In this document: positions 9,442-17,862 of the stretch, piece after piece
Layout of the letters: the number at the start of each line of letters is the position of its first letter
Position numbering within the stretch: the stretch's first letter is position 1
Assembly: GCF_900112845.1 (NCBI RefSeq)
Contig: NZ_FONG01000008.1
Coordinates: 306,872 to 370,871, forward strand
Direction of reading: 5' to 3'
Source: Actinacidiphila alni
GTDB lineage: Bacteria > Actinomycetota > Actinomycetes > Streptomycetales > Streptomycetaceae
Length of the DNA: 64,000 bases
The notes under the pieces: model-generated
Databases searched by the model: none
Told to the model about the DNA's origin: nothing
Seen by the model: the letters and a program-made list of their open reading frames with translations, nothing else
Position numbers and translations under genes: made by a program

Positions 9442-10305
9442 ATGCCAGCAGGGGGACGCCCTACGGTCCGCAGCCGCCGTCTCGGCTCGGCGCTCCGCCG
9501 GTACCGCGAAGAGGCGCGCATCGACCAGCACCAGGCCGCCGAGTACATCGCGGGATCCACCAGCAAGATCAGCCGCGTCGAGTCCGGCGAGTCGTCCGCA
9601 CGGCCCGGCGACGTACGGCTGCTCCTTGAGCTGTACGGCGTCGAGGACGAGGTGACGCGACGCGGGTTGGAGCAGTTGGCGCGGGATTCCAACAAGCGCG
9701 GCTGGTGGCTGGACCAGCCGCGGCCGCTCAAGCCGGAGTACGCGGACCTCCTCGCGATGGAGACCGACGCGACGTACATCCGGAGCTGGCAGCCGGTCAT
9801 GGTCCCCGGCCTCCTCCAGACGCCGGAGTACACCGAGTTGCTGCTCGATGGTGGTGTCACCGTCTACTCACCAGCAGAGACGGAAGCCATCGTGACCACT
9901 CGGAAGGAGCGCAAACGGGTCATCGCCGAAGACGGCGCTCAGTTCGCCGTGGTCGTCTGGGAGCCCGCGCTCACCTCGCCCATGCCCGACTCCGAGGTGC
10001 ACCGCGCCCAGCTCCGGCACATTCACGATGTCGCACGCCAGCGGAATGTCAGCGTCCAAGTGCTGCCGATAAGCGCGTGGCAGGCGGCTCGCATGAGCCC
10101 GCCCTTCGTCATGTTCAGCTTCGGACCGGAACCTGCCGCCGAGGCGGTCTCGCTGGACACCCTGAGCAGCACTATGGTCCTCGAAGACCCGGACGACCTC
10201 GCCCATCACGCGCGGATCTTCGAAAGCCTGCGGTCGGCCGCACTGACCCCGAGTGAGACGATGGCCTTTCTTCAGCAAGCGATCAACGACGTCCGCGCAA
10301 TCTAG
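9442..10305 (+). CDS. XRE-family regulator with DUF5753-type C-terminus (WhiJ-like)
   Basis: 287 residues. Residues ~10-70 form a helix-turn-helix (LGSALRRYREEARIDQHQAA then STSKISRVESGE). The remainder carries the streptomycete signature YIRSWQPVMVPGLLQTPEYT and the LPISAWQAA and PPFVMFSF segments typical of the DUF5753 ligand or partner domain. I chose ATG 9442, with GAGGGGG just upstream; an upstream extension to 9349 would cross the promoter region. A DUF397 protein follows after 12 nt, and an RsbW-like gene is divergent. The family is thought to repress development or antibiotic genes together with the small DUF397 partner. Confidence 0.9.
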   Translation: MPAGGRPTVRSRRLGSALRRYREEARIDQHQAAEYIAGSTSKISRVESGESSARPGDVRLLLELYGVEDEVTRRGLEQLARDSNKRGWWLDQPRPLKPEYADLLAMETDATYIRSWQPVMVPGLLQTPEYTELLLDGGVTVYSPAETEAIVTTRKERKRVIAEDGAQFAVVVWEPALTSPMPDSEVHRAQLRHIHDVARQRNVSVQVLPISAWQAARMSPPFVMFSFGPEPAAEAVSLDTLSSTMVLEDPDDLAHHARIFESLRSAALTPSETMAFLQQAINDVRAI

Positions 10306-10317
10306 AGAGAGCACGTG

Positions 10318-10521
10318 ATGAAGAGCCACGACATCGTCAGCGCGTTCCAGAAGTCGTCCTACTCTGGCGCCGCCCAGAACGACTGCGTCGAGGTCGCCCG
10401 CACCGCCGACGGAGGCCGCGCCGTACGCGACAGCAAGAACCCCGACAGCGGGACGCAGTTCTACACGCCCACCGAGTGGGCCGCCTTCGTCGCCGGCGTC
10501 AAGGCGGGCGAGTTCGACTGA
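10318..10521 (+). CDS. DUF397 protein
   Basis: 67 residues with the standard family pattern: FQKSSYSGAAQNDCVEVA, RAVRDSKNP and FYTPTEWAAFVAGVKAGEFD. DUF397 proteins are encoded directly after XRE/DUF5753 regulators and probably form a toxin-antitoxin-like or effector pair with them. Start ATG 10318 is used because GAGAGAG lies 7 nt upstream; the GTG three bases earlier is an alternative. It ends 6 nt before the convergent methyltransferase gene. Confidence 0.9.
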   Translation: MKSHDIVSAFQKSSYSGAAQNDCVEVARTADGGRAVRDSKNPDSGTQFYTPTEWAAFVAGVKAGEFD

Positions 10522-10527
10522 GCGGTG

Positions 10528-11310
10528 TCAGGCCACCGGGACGAGGGTGAGGCAGGCGATACCGAGGACGTCGCGGTAGCCGCGGAGCCAGGCGGCGCGG
10601 TGGGTGTCGAGGCGGGTGCGGGTCTGCTCCGCGAGGGGGTGGACGGGGTGGGCGGCGAGCCATTCCTCGGCATCGGACTGGTAGCCGGACTCGAAGTCGT
10701 CCCACTCCTCGGTGGTGGCGGTCTCGATCCAGGCGGGACGGAAGCCGGCGGCGACGGCGGTGTCCACCAGGCCCGCCAGGTCGGGGAGTTCGCCGGCTGA
10801 GGCGTCCGGCCACATCGCGCCGAGTTCGGCGGGGGTGGGGGTGCGCCGCCAGTAGCCCTCGGCGAACAGCACCCGGCCGCCGGGGTTGACCAGGCCGCGC
10901 AGGGCGCCGAGGGCGCCGGCGATGTGCGCCGGTGGTTCGGCGGTGGTCAGCGCGTGACCCGCGCTGAGGCAGATCACCAGGTCCGCTGGGCCGCGGGTGG
11001 TGCCGGCCGCAGACTCCTCGACGAAGTCGACCCGGCCGCTCAGTCCCCGGGCGGCGGCATTGGCCCGGCCCCTGGCCAGGTCGGCGGCATTGACGTCGAC
11101 ACCGACACCCCGCGCCCCCGGCACCGCCTCCAGCACCCGCAGCATCAACTCGCCCCAGCCGCACCCGATGTCCAGCACGGTCCCGGGCCCGGTGGCCGCG
11201 AGGCGCGCGACCAGCCGCCCCGCCCTGGCTTCGGAGAGCGGTCCGTGAAAGGTGAGGCCGGTCAGTCGCGGCGGCCCGTCGGTGGATACAAGCTGTTCTG
11301 TCTCTGGCAT
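10528..11310 (-). CDS. SAM-dependent class I methyltransferase
   Basis: 260 residues. Motif I is VLDIGCGWGELMLRVLE, motif II surrounds GVGVDVNAADLARGRANA, and DLVICLSAGHAL follows motif III. A C-terminal EEWDDFESGYQSDAEEWLAA segment is typical of small-molecule methyltransferases. The acceptor is unknown. It lies downstream of a GNAT gene on the same strand with a gap of 69 nt, so the two may share a transcript. Confidence 0.85.
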   Translation of the reverse strand: MPETEQLVSTDGPPRLTGLTFHGPLSEARAGRLVARLAATGPGTVLDIGCGWGELMLRVLEAVPGARGVGVDVNAADLARGRANAAARGLSGRVDFVEESAAGTTRGPADLVICLSAGHALTTAEPPAHIAGALGALRGLVNPGGRVLFAEGYWRRTPTPAELGAMWPDASAGELPDLAGLVDTAVAAGFRPAWIETATTEEWDDFESGYQSDAEEWLAAHPVHPLAEQTRTRLDTHRAAWLRGYRDVLGIACLTLVPVA

Positions 11311-11379
11311 GCGGCGGACGCTAACCCGGTGGCCGGGACGGGCGACACCCAATTTCGCGCCCGCTTCCCGCTCCGGCCT

Positions 11380-11964
11380 TCAGTGGTCCCAGGCCCGTGG
11401 CCTGGTCAGGGCCTCCCATTCAGGGCGGAGGAGGGAGAGGACCGCGACGTCGTGGCGGGTGCCGCGGTGGAGGCAGGCGGAGCGGCGGGTGCCCTCGTGG
11501 GTGAAGGCGGAGGCGGTGAGGGTGGCGAGGGCGGGGGTGTTGGTGGTGTGGGTGACGGCCTGGAGGCGGTGGAGAGGGAGGTCGCCGAAGGCGAGGTCGG
11601 TGAGGGTGTCGAGGGCGTCGGCGGCGTGGCCGCGGCCCCGGTGGGCGGGGTCGAGCAGCAGATACACCTCGGCGGTGCCGTCGGCGATGTCCTGGTCGAA
11701 CAGCGCGATGTGGCCGATCGGGGTGCCGTCCGGCAGCAGGACGAGGAAGTCGTCCCGGTCGTTGTTGTCGATGTCGCGCTCGACGCGATCGCGCAACCAG
11801 GACAGCGGGCGCGGCCAGATGCCGATCTCATGGGCGGCGACCGGGTCGGCCCCCCAGCCGTACAGCACCTCGGCGTCGTCCGCCTCCAGCGGCGTCAGCG
11901 CGACGCCCCTGCCGCGCAGCACCGTCACCCGGGTCTGTGCCTCTTCCGCCTCGTCCTCCGTCAT
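11380..11964 (-). CDS. GNAT-family N-acetyltransferase
   Basis: 194 residues. The acetyl-CoA site is LLLDPAHRGRGHAADAL followed by HRLQAVTHTTNTPALATLTA, the RimJ/RimL-like arrangement. It transfers acetyl from acetyl-CoA to an unknown amine. The start ATG 11964 lies about 64 nt from the end of the next gene on the same strand. Confidence 0.85.
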   Translation of the reverse strand: MTEDEAEEAQTRVTVLRGRGVALTPLEADDAEVLYGWGADPVAAHEIGIWPRPLSWLRDRVERDIDNNDRDDFLVLLPDGTPIGHIALFDQDIADGTAEVYLLLDPAHRGRGHAADALDTLTDLAFGDLPLHRLQAVTHTTNTPALATLTASAFTHEGTRRSACLHRGTRHDVAVLSLLRPEWEALTRPRAWDH

Positions 11965-12028
11965 GCCCGCAGGCTAGGGCGCGGACGCCCGTGCCCGCCA
12001 AGGGATTTCGGCGCCCCGGCGGCAGCCG

Positions 12029-12820
12029 CTACTCCGTGATCCGCACCGGCAGCAAGATGCGCCAGATCGCGTCCTCGACGCCGTGCACAGCGGCGATCCA
12101 GCCGACGTTCTCCTCGTCGGTGCCGAGGCGGACCGCCTGCGCCAGTTCGCCCATCACCTCGGTGAGGTCGCCGTGCGCCATCGCGGGCTCCATCCGGCCG
12201 CCGGCCATGCCGTCGTCGTAGTAGCGGTGGTAGGCGGGCGCGCCGCGCATCACACCGACCGGGCGCCAGTGCTCGGCCAGCCGCCAGACCGGTTCGCCCG
12301 CGACGCGGACGCCGTCGGCCTCCATCACCTGGGTGCGGGTGCGGTCCACCGCGAGCGGGGACCAGCCGTCGGAGCCGGTCAGGACGAGCTGCGGGTGGCA
12401 GCGGCGTACGGCGCGGGCGACCGCTTCGGTGCCGCCGGGGCCCGGCAGCACCAGCGGCACCGCGGCCATTCCGGCGTAGAGGCAGCCGAAGAAGGCGCCC
12501 GCCAGGTCCGGGCCCTGCGGGTAGGCGAGCAGGACGCGGGCGCCGGGCGCGAGCAGGCTGCCGAGCCGGGCGGCGACCGCACGGGCCCGCCGGTCGAGTT
12601 CGCCGAAGCTGCATCCGGCGGTGCCGCTGACGGCGGCGCTCGGGTACGGGAGGGCGGGCACCGTCTGCGGGGAGCGGTCGGCGCGGCGGCGCAGCAGTTC
12701 GCCGGGCAGTCGCCCGGCGTCGCCGAGCCGCCGGACGCCGCCGCCGTTCCCGCCGCCGAGGCCACCGCCGCCCCCGATACCGCCGGGGCCGCCGGGTCCG
12801 TCCCGGCCCTCGCCGGTCAT
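12029..12820 (-). CDS. Truncated fatty-acyl-AMP ligase-like protein
   Basis: With ATG 12820 the protein is 263 residues: a Gly-rich leader, then the N-terminal part of an adenylate-forming enzyme (ELLRRRADRSPQTVP, CSFGELDRRARAVAARLGSL, LLAYPQGPDLAGAFFGCLYA, AAVPLVLPGPGG). It resembles fatty-acyl-AMP ligases. It ends in an unrelated ~100-residue tail and lacks the central Ser/Thr-Gly phosphate loop and the whole C-terminal half, about 570 residues being normal. It cannot be a working ligase. The start is uncertain: codon use stays typical for coding sequence upstream, and ATG 13039 would add 73 residues. It is divergent from afsR. Confidence 0.6.
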   Translation of the reverse strand: MTGEGRDGPGGPGGIGGGGGLGGGNGGGVRRLGDAGRLPGELLRRRADRSPQTVPALPYPSAAVSGTAGCSFGELDRRARAVAARLGSLLAPGARVLLAYPQGPDLAGAFFGCLYAGMAAVPLVLPGPGGTEAVARAVRRCHPQLVLTGSDGWSPLAVDRTRTQVMEADGVRVAGEPVWRLAEHWRPVGVMRGAPAYHRYYDDGMAGGRMEPAMAHGDLTEVMGELAQAVRLGTDEENVGWIAAVHGVEDAIWRILLPVRITE

Positions 12821-13538
12821 CGCGGCCCCCGCGGGCACCGCCGGCCTCCGCCGTACGGATCCGGACCCGCGCACCGTACGCACCCCGCGTACCGGAGCCC
12901 GGAAGAGGTCGGCGGCGCCGGCCGGCAGCGGGCGCGGCGCCCCCGCGCCGGTCCTGTCCGCCGCGCCACCGAAGACGTTCCCGGCAGACGCCCCCGCACC
13001 GTCCGTACCGGACACATGGCTCGTGCACTCAGCACACATGAAGGGCCTACTACCTGTTCTGTCGCAGAACACACACCGGCATGGACCACTCCCACACAGC
13101 ACAACCTCCGCGCACGCACAGACGGAACCTCGAATTCCAGCCCAACTTTTCCCGCGAGGCCGGTTCGGGTCCTTGCACGGGGTGACCCCGGCCGCCCGAC
13201 ACGGCAAACTGGCACGGACGGTGCCGAACCTCGGCCCTGTGTGCCCTGCGGACAACTGTTCCGTCGGGCGATGAACGATTGATATACGTCCGAGAGCCGG
13301 GCCCCCGGGGGCGGCCGGGTTCGCGAATAATCTGATGGGCGCGTCATCGGTGCGCGGCGGCCGGGGGCGGGGCCACCGCACATCGGGGTCGGGGCACATC
13401 GGGGCCGGGGCAACGGCGCACCGGGCGCGGCGCGTACGGTCGTGCGGTGCGTACGGCCGACGAGGTGCGCAGGACCGACGGCGGTGCGTACGGCCGGCGC
13501 GGCGGCAGTGACCAGCAGTCCACGTTCAGGGGGCAGAG
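12821..13538. other. 718-nt divergent region between the ligase fragment and afsR
   Basis: No independent gene is convincing here. The part next to 12820 keeps high G/C at third positions in the ligase frame and may be its true N-terminus (alternative start 13039). From about 13040 the composition changes, and two A/T-rich islands appear: TTGATATACG near 13279 and GAATAATCTGATGG near 13325. These are the likeliest promoter elements for one or both genes. Just before afsR there are repeated GTGCGTACGG-type blocks (13440-13500) of unknown meaning. Confidence 0.4.
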
Positions 13539-16472
13539 ATGGAAAGCAGGACGGAGCCGGGCGACAGCCTGCGGTTCGCGGTCCTCGGCCCGGTGCGCGC
13601 CTGGCGTGACGGTGAGCCGATCGTCACCGGGGCGCCGCAGCAACGCGCGCTGCTGGCCGCGCTGCTGCTGCGCGGCGGGCGCACCGCGACCGCGTCCGAA
13701 CTCCTCGACGCGGTCTGGGGCGAGTCACCGCCCAACACCGCGCTGGCCGCCTTGCGTTCCTACGCCTTCCGGCTGCGCAAGGCGCTCGGCACCGACGCGC
13801 TGGTCACCGACTCCGGCGGCTACCAGCTGCGGGTCGCCGACGACGCGCTGGACTCCGCCGTGGTGGAGCGGCTGGCCGCCGAGGCCGACAAGCTGCGCAC
13901 CACCGACCCGGCGCGCTCGCGCGAACTGCTCGCCACCGCCCTGGGGATGTGGCACGGCGAACCGCTGGCCGGGCTGCCGGGCCCGCACGCCGAGACCCAG
14001 CGCATCCGGCTCGCCGAATGGCACCTCGGCCTGATCGAGACCCGGCTCGAACTCGACCTGGAACTGGGCGCGCACACCGAGGCCGTCTCCGAACTGACCG
14101 CCGTCTCCGCCGAACACCCGCTGCGCGAACGGCTGCGCGCCCTGCTGATGCTCGCCCTCTACCGCAGCGGCCGGCAGGCCGAGGCGCTCGGCGTGTACGC
14201 CGACACGCGCCGACTGCTCGCCGACGAACTGGGCATCGACCCGTCGGCGGAGCTGCGCGAGCTGCACCAGAAGATCCTGGAGGCCGACCCGGGCCTGGCC
14301 GCGCCCGCCGGCACCGCCTCCGGACCCGCCGAGATCATCCGGCCCGCGCAACTGCCCGCCACCGTCGCCGACTTCACCGGCCGCCGCCGGGTCGTGGAGG
14401 AGCTGAGCCAGCAGCTGGCCGAGGCGTCCGAGGGCAGCGGGGTGATGGCGGTCTCCGCCGTCGCGGGCATCGGCGGCGTCGGGAAGACCACGCTCGCGGT
14501 CCATGTCGCCCACGCCGCACGGGACTTCTTCCCCGACGGGCAGCTCTACGTCGACCTCCAGGGCACCGGGCCGCGCCCGACCGAGCCCGAGGCCGTCCTC
14601 GGTTCGTTCCTGCGGGCGCTCGGCCACCCGGACGCGGCGATCCCCGAGTCGCTGGCCGACCGGGCCGCGCTCTACCGCTCCACGCTCGACGGCCGCCGGG
14701 TGCTCGCACTGCTCGACAACGCCTACGACGCCGCGCAGATCCGGCAGTTGCTGCCCGGTACGCCCGGCTGCGCGGCGCTGGTCACCAGCCGGGTGCGGAT
14801 GGTGGACCTGGCGGGCGCGCATCTGGTCGACCTCGATGTGATGTCGCCGGAGGAGGCGCTCCAGCTCTTCACCCGGATCGTCGGCGAGGAACGGGTGCGC
14901 AGCGAACGGCAGTCGGCGCTCGATGTGGTGGCCGCCTGTGGTTTCCTGCCGCTGGCCATCAGGATCGCCGCGTCCCGGCTGGCCGCCCGCCGTACCTGGA
15001 CCGTCTCCGTCCTGGCCAACAAGCTGGCCGACCAGCGCCGGCGGCTGGACGAACTGCGGGCCGGGGACCTGGCGGTGAAGGCCACCTTCGCCCTGGGCTA
15101 CGGCCATCTGTCGGCGCCGCAGGCCCGCGCCTTCCGGCTGCTGTCGCTCGCCGACGGCCCCGACATCTCGCTGCACGCGGCGGCCGCCGCCCTCGACCTG
15201 GACCCGTACGAGGCCGAGGAGTTGCTGGAGGCGCTGGTCGACATCAGCCTCATCGAGTCGGCGGCGCCGGCCCGTTACCGCTTCCACGACCTGCTGCGCC
15301 TCTACGCGCGCGAGTGCGCCGAGCGGGACGAGACCCCGCAGGAGCGGTGCGCGGCGCTCTCCCGGATCCTGGACTTCTACCTCGCGTCGGCGGCCTGCGC
15401 CTACGAGTTGGAGAATCCCGGCGACCGGGTGCTCGACCACCTCGCGACCACCTCGCACCCCGGGCTGACCTTCGGCGCCCGCGACGAAGCCCTGGAGTGG
15501 CTGTTCTCCGAGGCGCAGGATCTGCTCGCCGCCGTCCAGCAGTCCGCCGACGGCGGCTGCGAGGGCCCGATGCGCCGCGCAGTGGACCTGCTGCTGGTCG
15601 CGCAGGACCTGATGGAGTCCGGTGTCTACGCGCGGCAATACGAGCAGGCCACCCGCACCCTGGTGTCGACCGCGCACGACTGCGGGGACACCCTGGTCGA
15701 GGGCCGGGGCCGGATCTGGCTGGGACAACTGCTGTGCCTGTCGGGGCGGTTCGCGGACGCCGAGGACGAGGTGAAGCGCGCGCTGATCCTCGGCCTGGCC
15801 GCCGAGGACCCGGTCACGTGCAGCTACGCGCCCAATCTGCGCGGGATCATCGCGCACAAGGGCCAGCGCTTCGAGGAGTGCGCGCAGTACCACTCGGCGG
15901 CGCTGGATGCCTTCCGGGAGGACGCCAACAAGCACGGCGAGGCGGCGGCGCTGAGCAATCTGTCGCGCGCGCAGATCGAACTGGGCGACATCCCGGCGGC
16001 GGTGTCGGCCACCGAACAGGTCGTGACGATCTACCGCGAACTGGGGGCCGGTTTCCGGCTCGGCAACGGCCTGTACGCGATGGGCATCGCGCTCACCGCC
16101 GACGGCCGGCTCGACGAGGCACTGGCCTGCCTGACCGAGGCGCTGGAGATCTTCCGCGAGGCACGCCAGCAGTTCTGGGAGGGCATGACGCTCTTCCGGC
16201 TGTCCAAGGTGCACTTGGCGGACCATCGCTGGCGGCAGGCCGCCGCCCACACCGAGCAGTCGCTCGCCATCCTGCGCGAGATCGGCGGCGAGTGGCGTAC
16301 GGCCAACGCGCTCACCGTGCTGGGGCGCGCGCTGGACGGCATGGGCCAGTCCGTACGCGCCCACGCGTGCTGGCACGACGCGCTGGCGGTCTTCACCGCG
16401 CTGGGTTCGCCCGAAGCCGCCGATGTGGCGCGGCTCCTCGGGGATGAATCATCCCCTTCCGTAGCGGTTTGA
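13539..16472 (+). CDS. afsR: AfsR, SARP-family pleiotropic regulator
   Basis: 977 residues, close to S. coelicolor AfsR (~993). Residues ~10-100 form an OmpR-type winged helix (RFAVLGPVRAWRDGEP, LRSYAFRLRKALG). Residues ~100-255 are the BTAD domain (LGIDPSAELRELHQKIL). An NB-ARC ATPase follows, with P-loop GIGGVGKTTLAVHVA at about residue 310, and C-terminal TPR repeats run from ~700. AfsR is phosphorylated by AfsK and activates afsS transcription, raising antibiotic production. Identification rests on domain order and on synteny with afsS and afsK just downstream. Start ATG 13539 has GGGGGCAGAG upstream. Confidence 0.93.
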   Translation: MESRTEPGDSLRFAVLGPVRAWRDGEPIVTGAPQQRALLAALLLRGGRTATASELLDAVWGESPPNTALAALRSYAFRLRKALGTDALVTDSGGYQLRVADDALDSAVVERLAAEADKLRTTDPARSRELLATALGMWHGEPLAGLPGPHAETQRIRLAEWHLGLIETRLELDLELGAHTEAVSELTAVSAEHPLRERLRALLMLALYRSGRQAEALGVYADTRRLLADELGIDPSAELRELHQKILEADPGLAAPAGTASGPAEIIRPAQLPATVADFTGRRRVVEELSQQLAEASEGSGVMAVSAVAGIGGVGKTTLAVHVAHAARDFFPDGQLYVDLQGTGPRPTEPEAVLGSFLRALGHPDAAIPESLADRAALYRSTLDGRRVLALLDNAYDAAQIRQLLPGTPGCAALVTSRVRMVDLAGAHLVDLDVMSPEEALQLFTRIVGEERVRSERQSALDVVAACGFLPLAIRIAASRLAARRTWTVSVLANKLADQRRRLDELRAGDLAVKATFALGYGHLSAPQARAFRLLSLADGPDISLHAAAAALDLDPYEAEELLEALVDISLIESAAPARYRFHDLLRLYARECAERDETPQERCAALSRILDFYLASAACAYELENPGDRVLDHLATTSHPGLTFGARDEALEWLFSEAQDLLAAVQQSADGGCEGPMRRAVDLLLVAQDLMESGVYARQYEQATRTLVSTAHDCGDTLVEGRGRIWLGQLLCLSGRFADAEDEVKRALILGLAAEDPVTCSYAPNLRGIIAHKGQRFEECAQYHSAALDAFREDANKHGEAAALSNLSRAQIELGDIPAAVSATEQVVTIYRELGAGFRLGNGLYAMGIALTADGRLDEALACLTEALEIFREARQQFWEGMTLFRLSKVHLADHRWRQAAAHTEQSLAILREIGGEWRTANALTVLGRALDGMGQSVRAHACWHDALAVFTALGSPEAADVARLLGDESSPSVAV

Positions 16473-16518
16473 GCCCTGGTTGAATCGCTCAACGCGCCCG
16501 TTTATCAGTTGATTATCG
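16466..16518 (+). promoter_or_regulatory. Candidate AfsR (SARP) binding repeats upstream of afsS
   Basis: TTGA occurs at 16469-16472 and 16480-16483, exactly 11 bases apart and in the contexts GGTTTGA and TGGTTGA. SARP regulators bind heptamer repeats with 11-base period. The second copy also forms TTGA-N5-TCAA, and another GTTGA lies at 16508. The repeats straddle the afsR stop codon and precede afsS by about 160 nt. In S. coelicolor AfsR binds repeats overlapping the afsS -35 region; equivalence here is inference. Confidence 0.4.
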
Positions 16519-16638
16519 GTGGATGCCACGATTCCATCACTGCACGAGCTGCCCGCTCGGTGGTGCACGGGGGTCGCCGCCGGGCGGGCGTTTGGCGAAG
16601 CTACGACAGCACGTCCCCAAGCACACCTGGAGAGCACC

Positions 16639-16800
16639 ATGAGCACCGAAGTTCCGCAGCCGCCGAAGTCGGACCCGCCGGTCGACCCGGACAACTTCCA
16701 CAACGACAGCACCGAGCAGCCCGCGCCCGAGGGCCTGCTCACGCCGAAGAAGCCGACGGTCAAGCCGGACAACTTCCACAACGACGGCGTCACCAAGTAG
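16639..16800 (+). CDS. afsS: AfsS-like small regulatory protein
   Basis: 53 residues, acidic and hydrophilic, directly after afsR. It contains two copies of a short repeat, VDPDNFHNDS and VKPDNFHNDG, separated by a proline-rich linker. S. coelicolor AfsS is a 63-residue protein with DNHAT-type repeats, activated by AfsR, that boosts antibiotic synthesis by an unknown mechanism. The match rests on position, size and the repeat style, not on strong sequence identity. Start ATG 16639 has GGAGAGC upstream. A G-run array and a strong hairpin follow the stop codon. Confidence 0.65.
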   Translation: MSTEVPQPPKSDPPVDPDNFHNDSTEQPAPEGLLTPKKPTVKPDNFHNDGVTK

Positions 16801-16844
16801 CTTCCGCAGCCCGCTCTGGGGAGGGCGGGACCGCGGAGGGCCCC

Positions 16845-16976
16845 GGGGGGACCTATGGGGGACCACAGGGGTTGATCAGGGGGAACACGGGGGGAACGGG
16901 GAAACAGGGGGAAAAAGGGGGAAGCCCCGGGGGGACCGGGTGATCGCAGGGGGACCGCGAGCACACACCCGGGGGG
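16845..16976 (+). repeat. Array of eleven G-runs (potential G-quadruplexes) in the afsS 3' region
   Basis: Within 132 bases the plus strand carries eleven separate runs of four to six G, each separated by about 3-14 mostly A/C/T bases (for example GGGGG-AACAC-GGGGGG-AAC-GGGG-AAACA-GGGGG). Runs are on the afsS sense strand, so the transcript itself could fold into several G-quadruplexes before reaching the hairpin at 16987. No reading frame uses this stretch. Confidence 0.8.
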
Positions 16977-16986
16977 CGCACAGAGG

Positions 16987-17021
16987 ACTGACCGCGGCGC
17001 GGAGGGGGCGCCGCGGTCAGT
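16987..17021 (+). terminator. Strong hairpin terminator after afsS
   Basis: A perfect 14-bp stem (16987-17000 with 17008-17021, arms ACTGACCGCGGCGC and its complement) encloses a 7-base loop. The following bases are CTGTTGTC, with no long U tract, as is usual in Streptomyces. It separates afsS from the next gene. Confidence 0.8.
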
Positions 17022-17156
17022 CTGTTGTCATGCCCGGATCGCCTTCACGCACGGAGGCGGCGGTCCGTACGGCGGAGGCTCGCATGGCGGGTCCGCGGGT
17101 CCCGGCGTAGCGTCGGCCCCGAGGGGGCCGAGCGAGCGAAGCGAGGCGACCACGAG

Positions 17157-17846
17157 ATGTTCCGCACCTTCGTCGGGTCGCTTCTCGCCCTCATCGGAGC
17201 GGCGGGCGCCGTCTGGAGCCCCTTCCGTGCCTGGTACGGCGGCCGCCACGGCTCCGGCATCCGGGTCGACGACCTCTTCACCGGGGTCGGCGTGACGCCT
17301 GACAAGGCGGCACTCCTCGGCTCCCTCTTCCTCCCCATGGGCTTCGCGGCCCTGCTCACCCTGCTGGGCGTACTGCTGCGCTCGCGCCTGGCCCTGCTGC
17401 TGGCCGGCCTGCTCGTCCTCGGCGTCACCGTCCTGTGGATGGTCCGCCAGGGCCAGGCCGCGGGCTCGCTCACCGCGGGCGGCGACGGCCTCGGCTACGG
17501 CGTCGCCACCGCCTTCGGCTCCGGCCTGCTGATCCTGCTCGGCGCCTACCTGACGCACGGCCGCCGCCGTACGCGCGCGTACGGCGAACCGGTCCCGTAC
17601 GAGGAGCCGGTCCCGTACGACGACGGGCGCCGGTACGGCGAGGACCCGCGGTCCGACGACGGGCGCCGGTACGGATCGGGGTACGGCGGGACCGGCGAGC
17701 GCGGGAGCGGCGAACAGCCGCCGATGCCGCCGTACGACCCGGACGGCCCGGACGACCCCGGTACGACACGGACGCTGCCGACGATCGGGGGCAGCACCGT
17801 CGAGGGCGGCAGCCTGGACGGGACATCGGGCCCGCCGAAGACGTAG
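17157..17846 (+). CDS. Membrane protein between afsS and afsK
   Basis: 229 residues. Four hydrophobic helices occupy roughly residues 3-20, 55-80, 83-101 and 118-140. The C-terminal ~90 residues are hydrophilic, with repeated GEPVPYEEPVPYDDGRRYG-like blocks rich in Tyr, Pro and acidic residues, presumably cytoplasmic. Start ATG 17157 is preceded by GCGAGGCGACCACGAG. It converges on afsK with a gap of 16 nt. A membrane protein at this position in the S. coelicolor cluster is my recollection (SCO4424); no function is known to me. Confidence 0.75.
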   Translation: MFRTFVGSLLALIGAAGAVWSPFRAWYGGRHGSGIRVDDLFTGVGVTPDKAALLGSLFLPMGFAALLTLLGVLLRSRLALLLAGLLVLGVTVLWMVRQGQAAGSLTAGGDGLGYGVATAFGSGLLILLGAYLTHGRRRTRAYGEPVPYEEPVPYDDGRRYGEDPRSDDGRRYGSGYGGTGERGSGEQPPMPPYDPDGPDDPGTTRTLPTIGGSTVEGGSLDGTSGPPKT

Positions 17847-17862
17847 ACCAGACCGAGGGGGC

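Noticed and set aside
12817..13413. Alternative minus-strand frame overlapping the acyl-AMP-ligase upstream region
   Set aside because: Composition is Arg/Pro/Cys-rich without a domain; the ligase frame has better third-position bias in the shared part.
13725..16376. Long minus-strand open frame antisense to afsR
   Set aside because: Stop-free frame produced by the codon bias of afsR on the other strand; its translation is low-complexity Gly/Arg/Gln/Val-rich and matches nothing.
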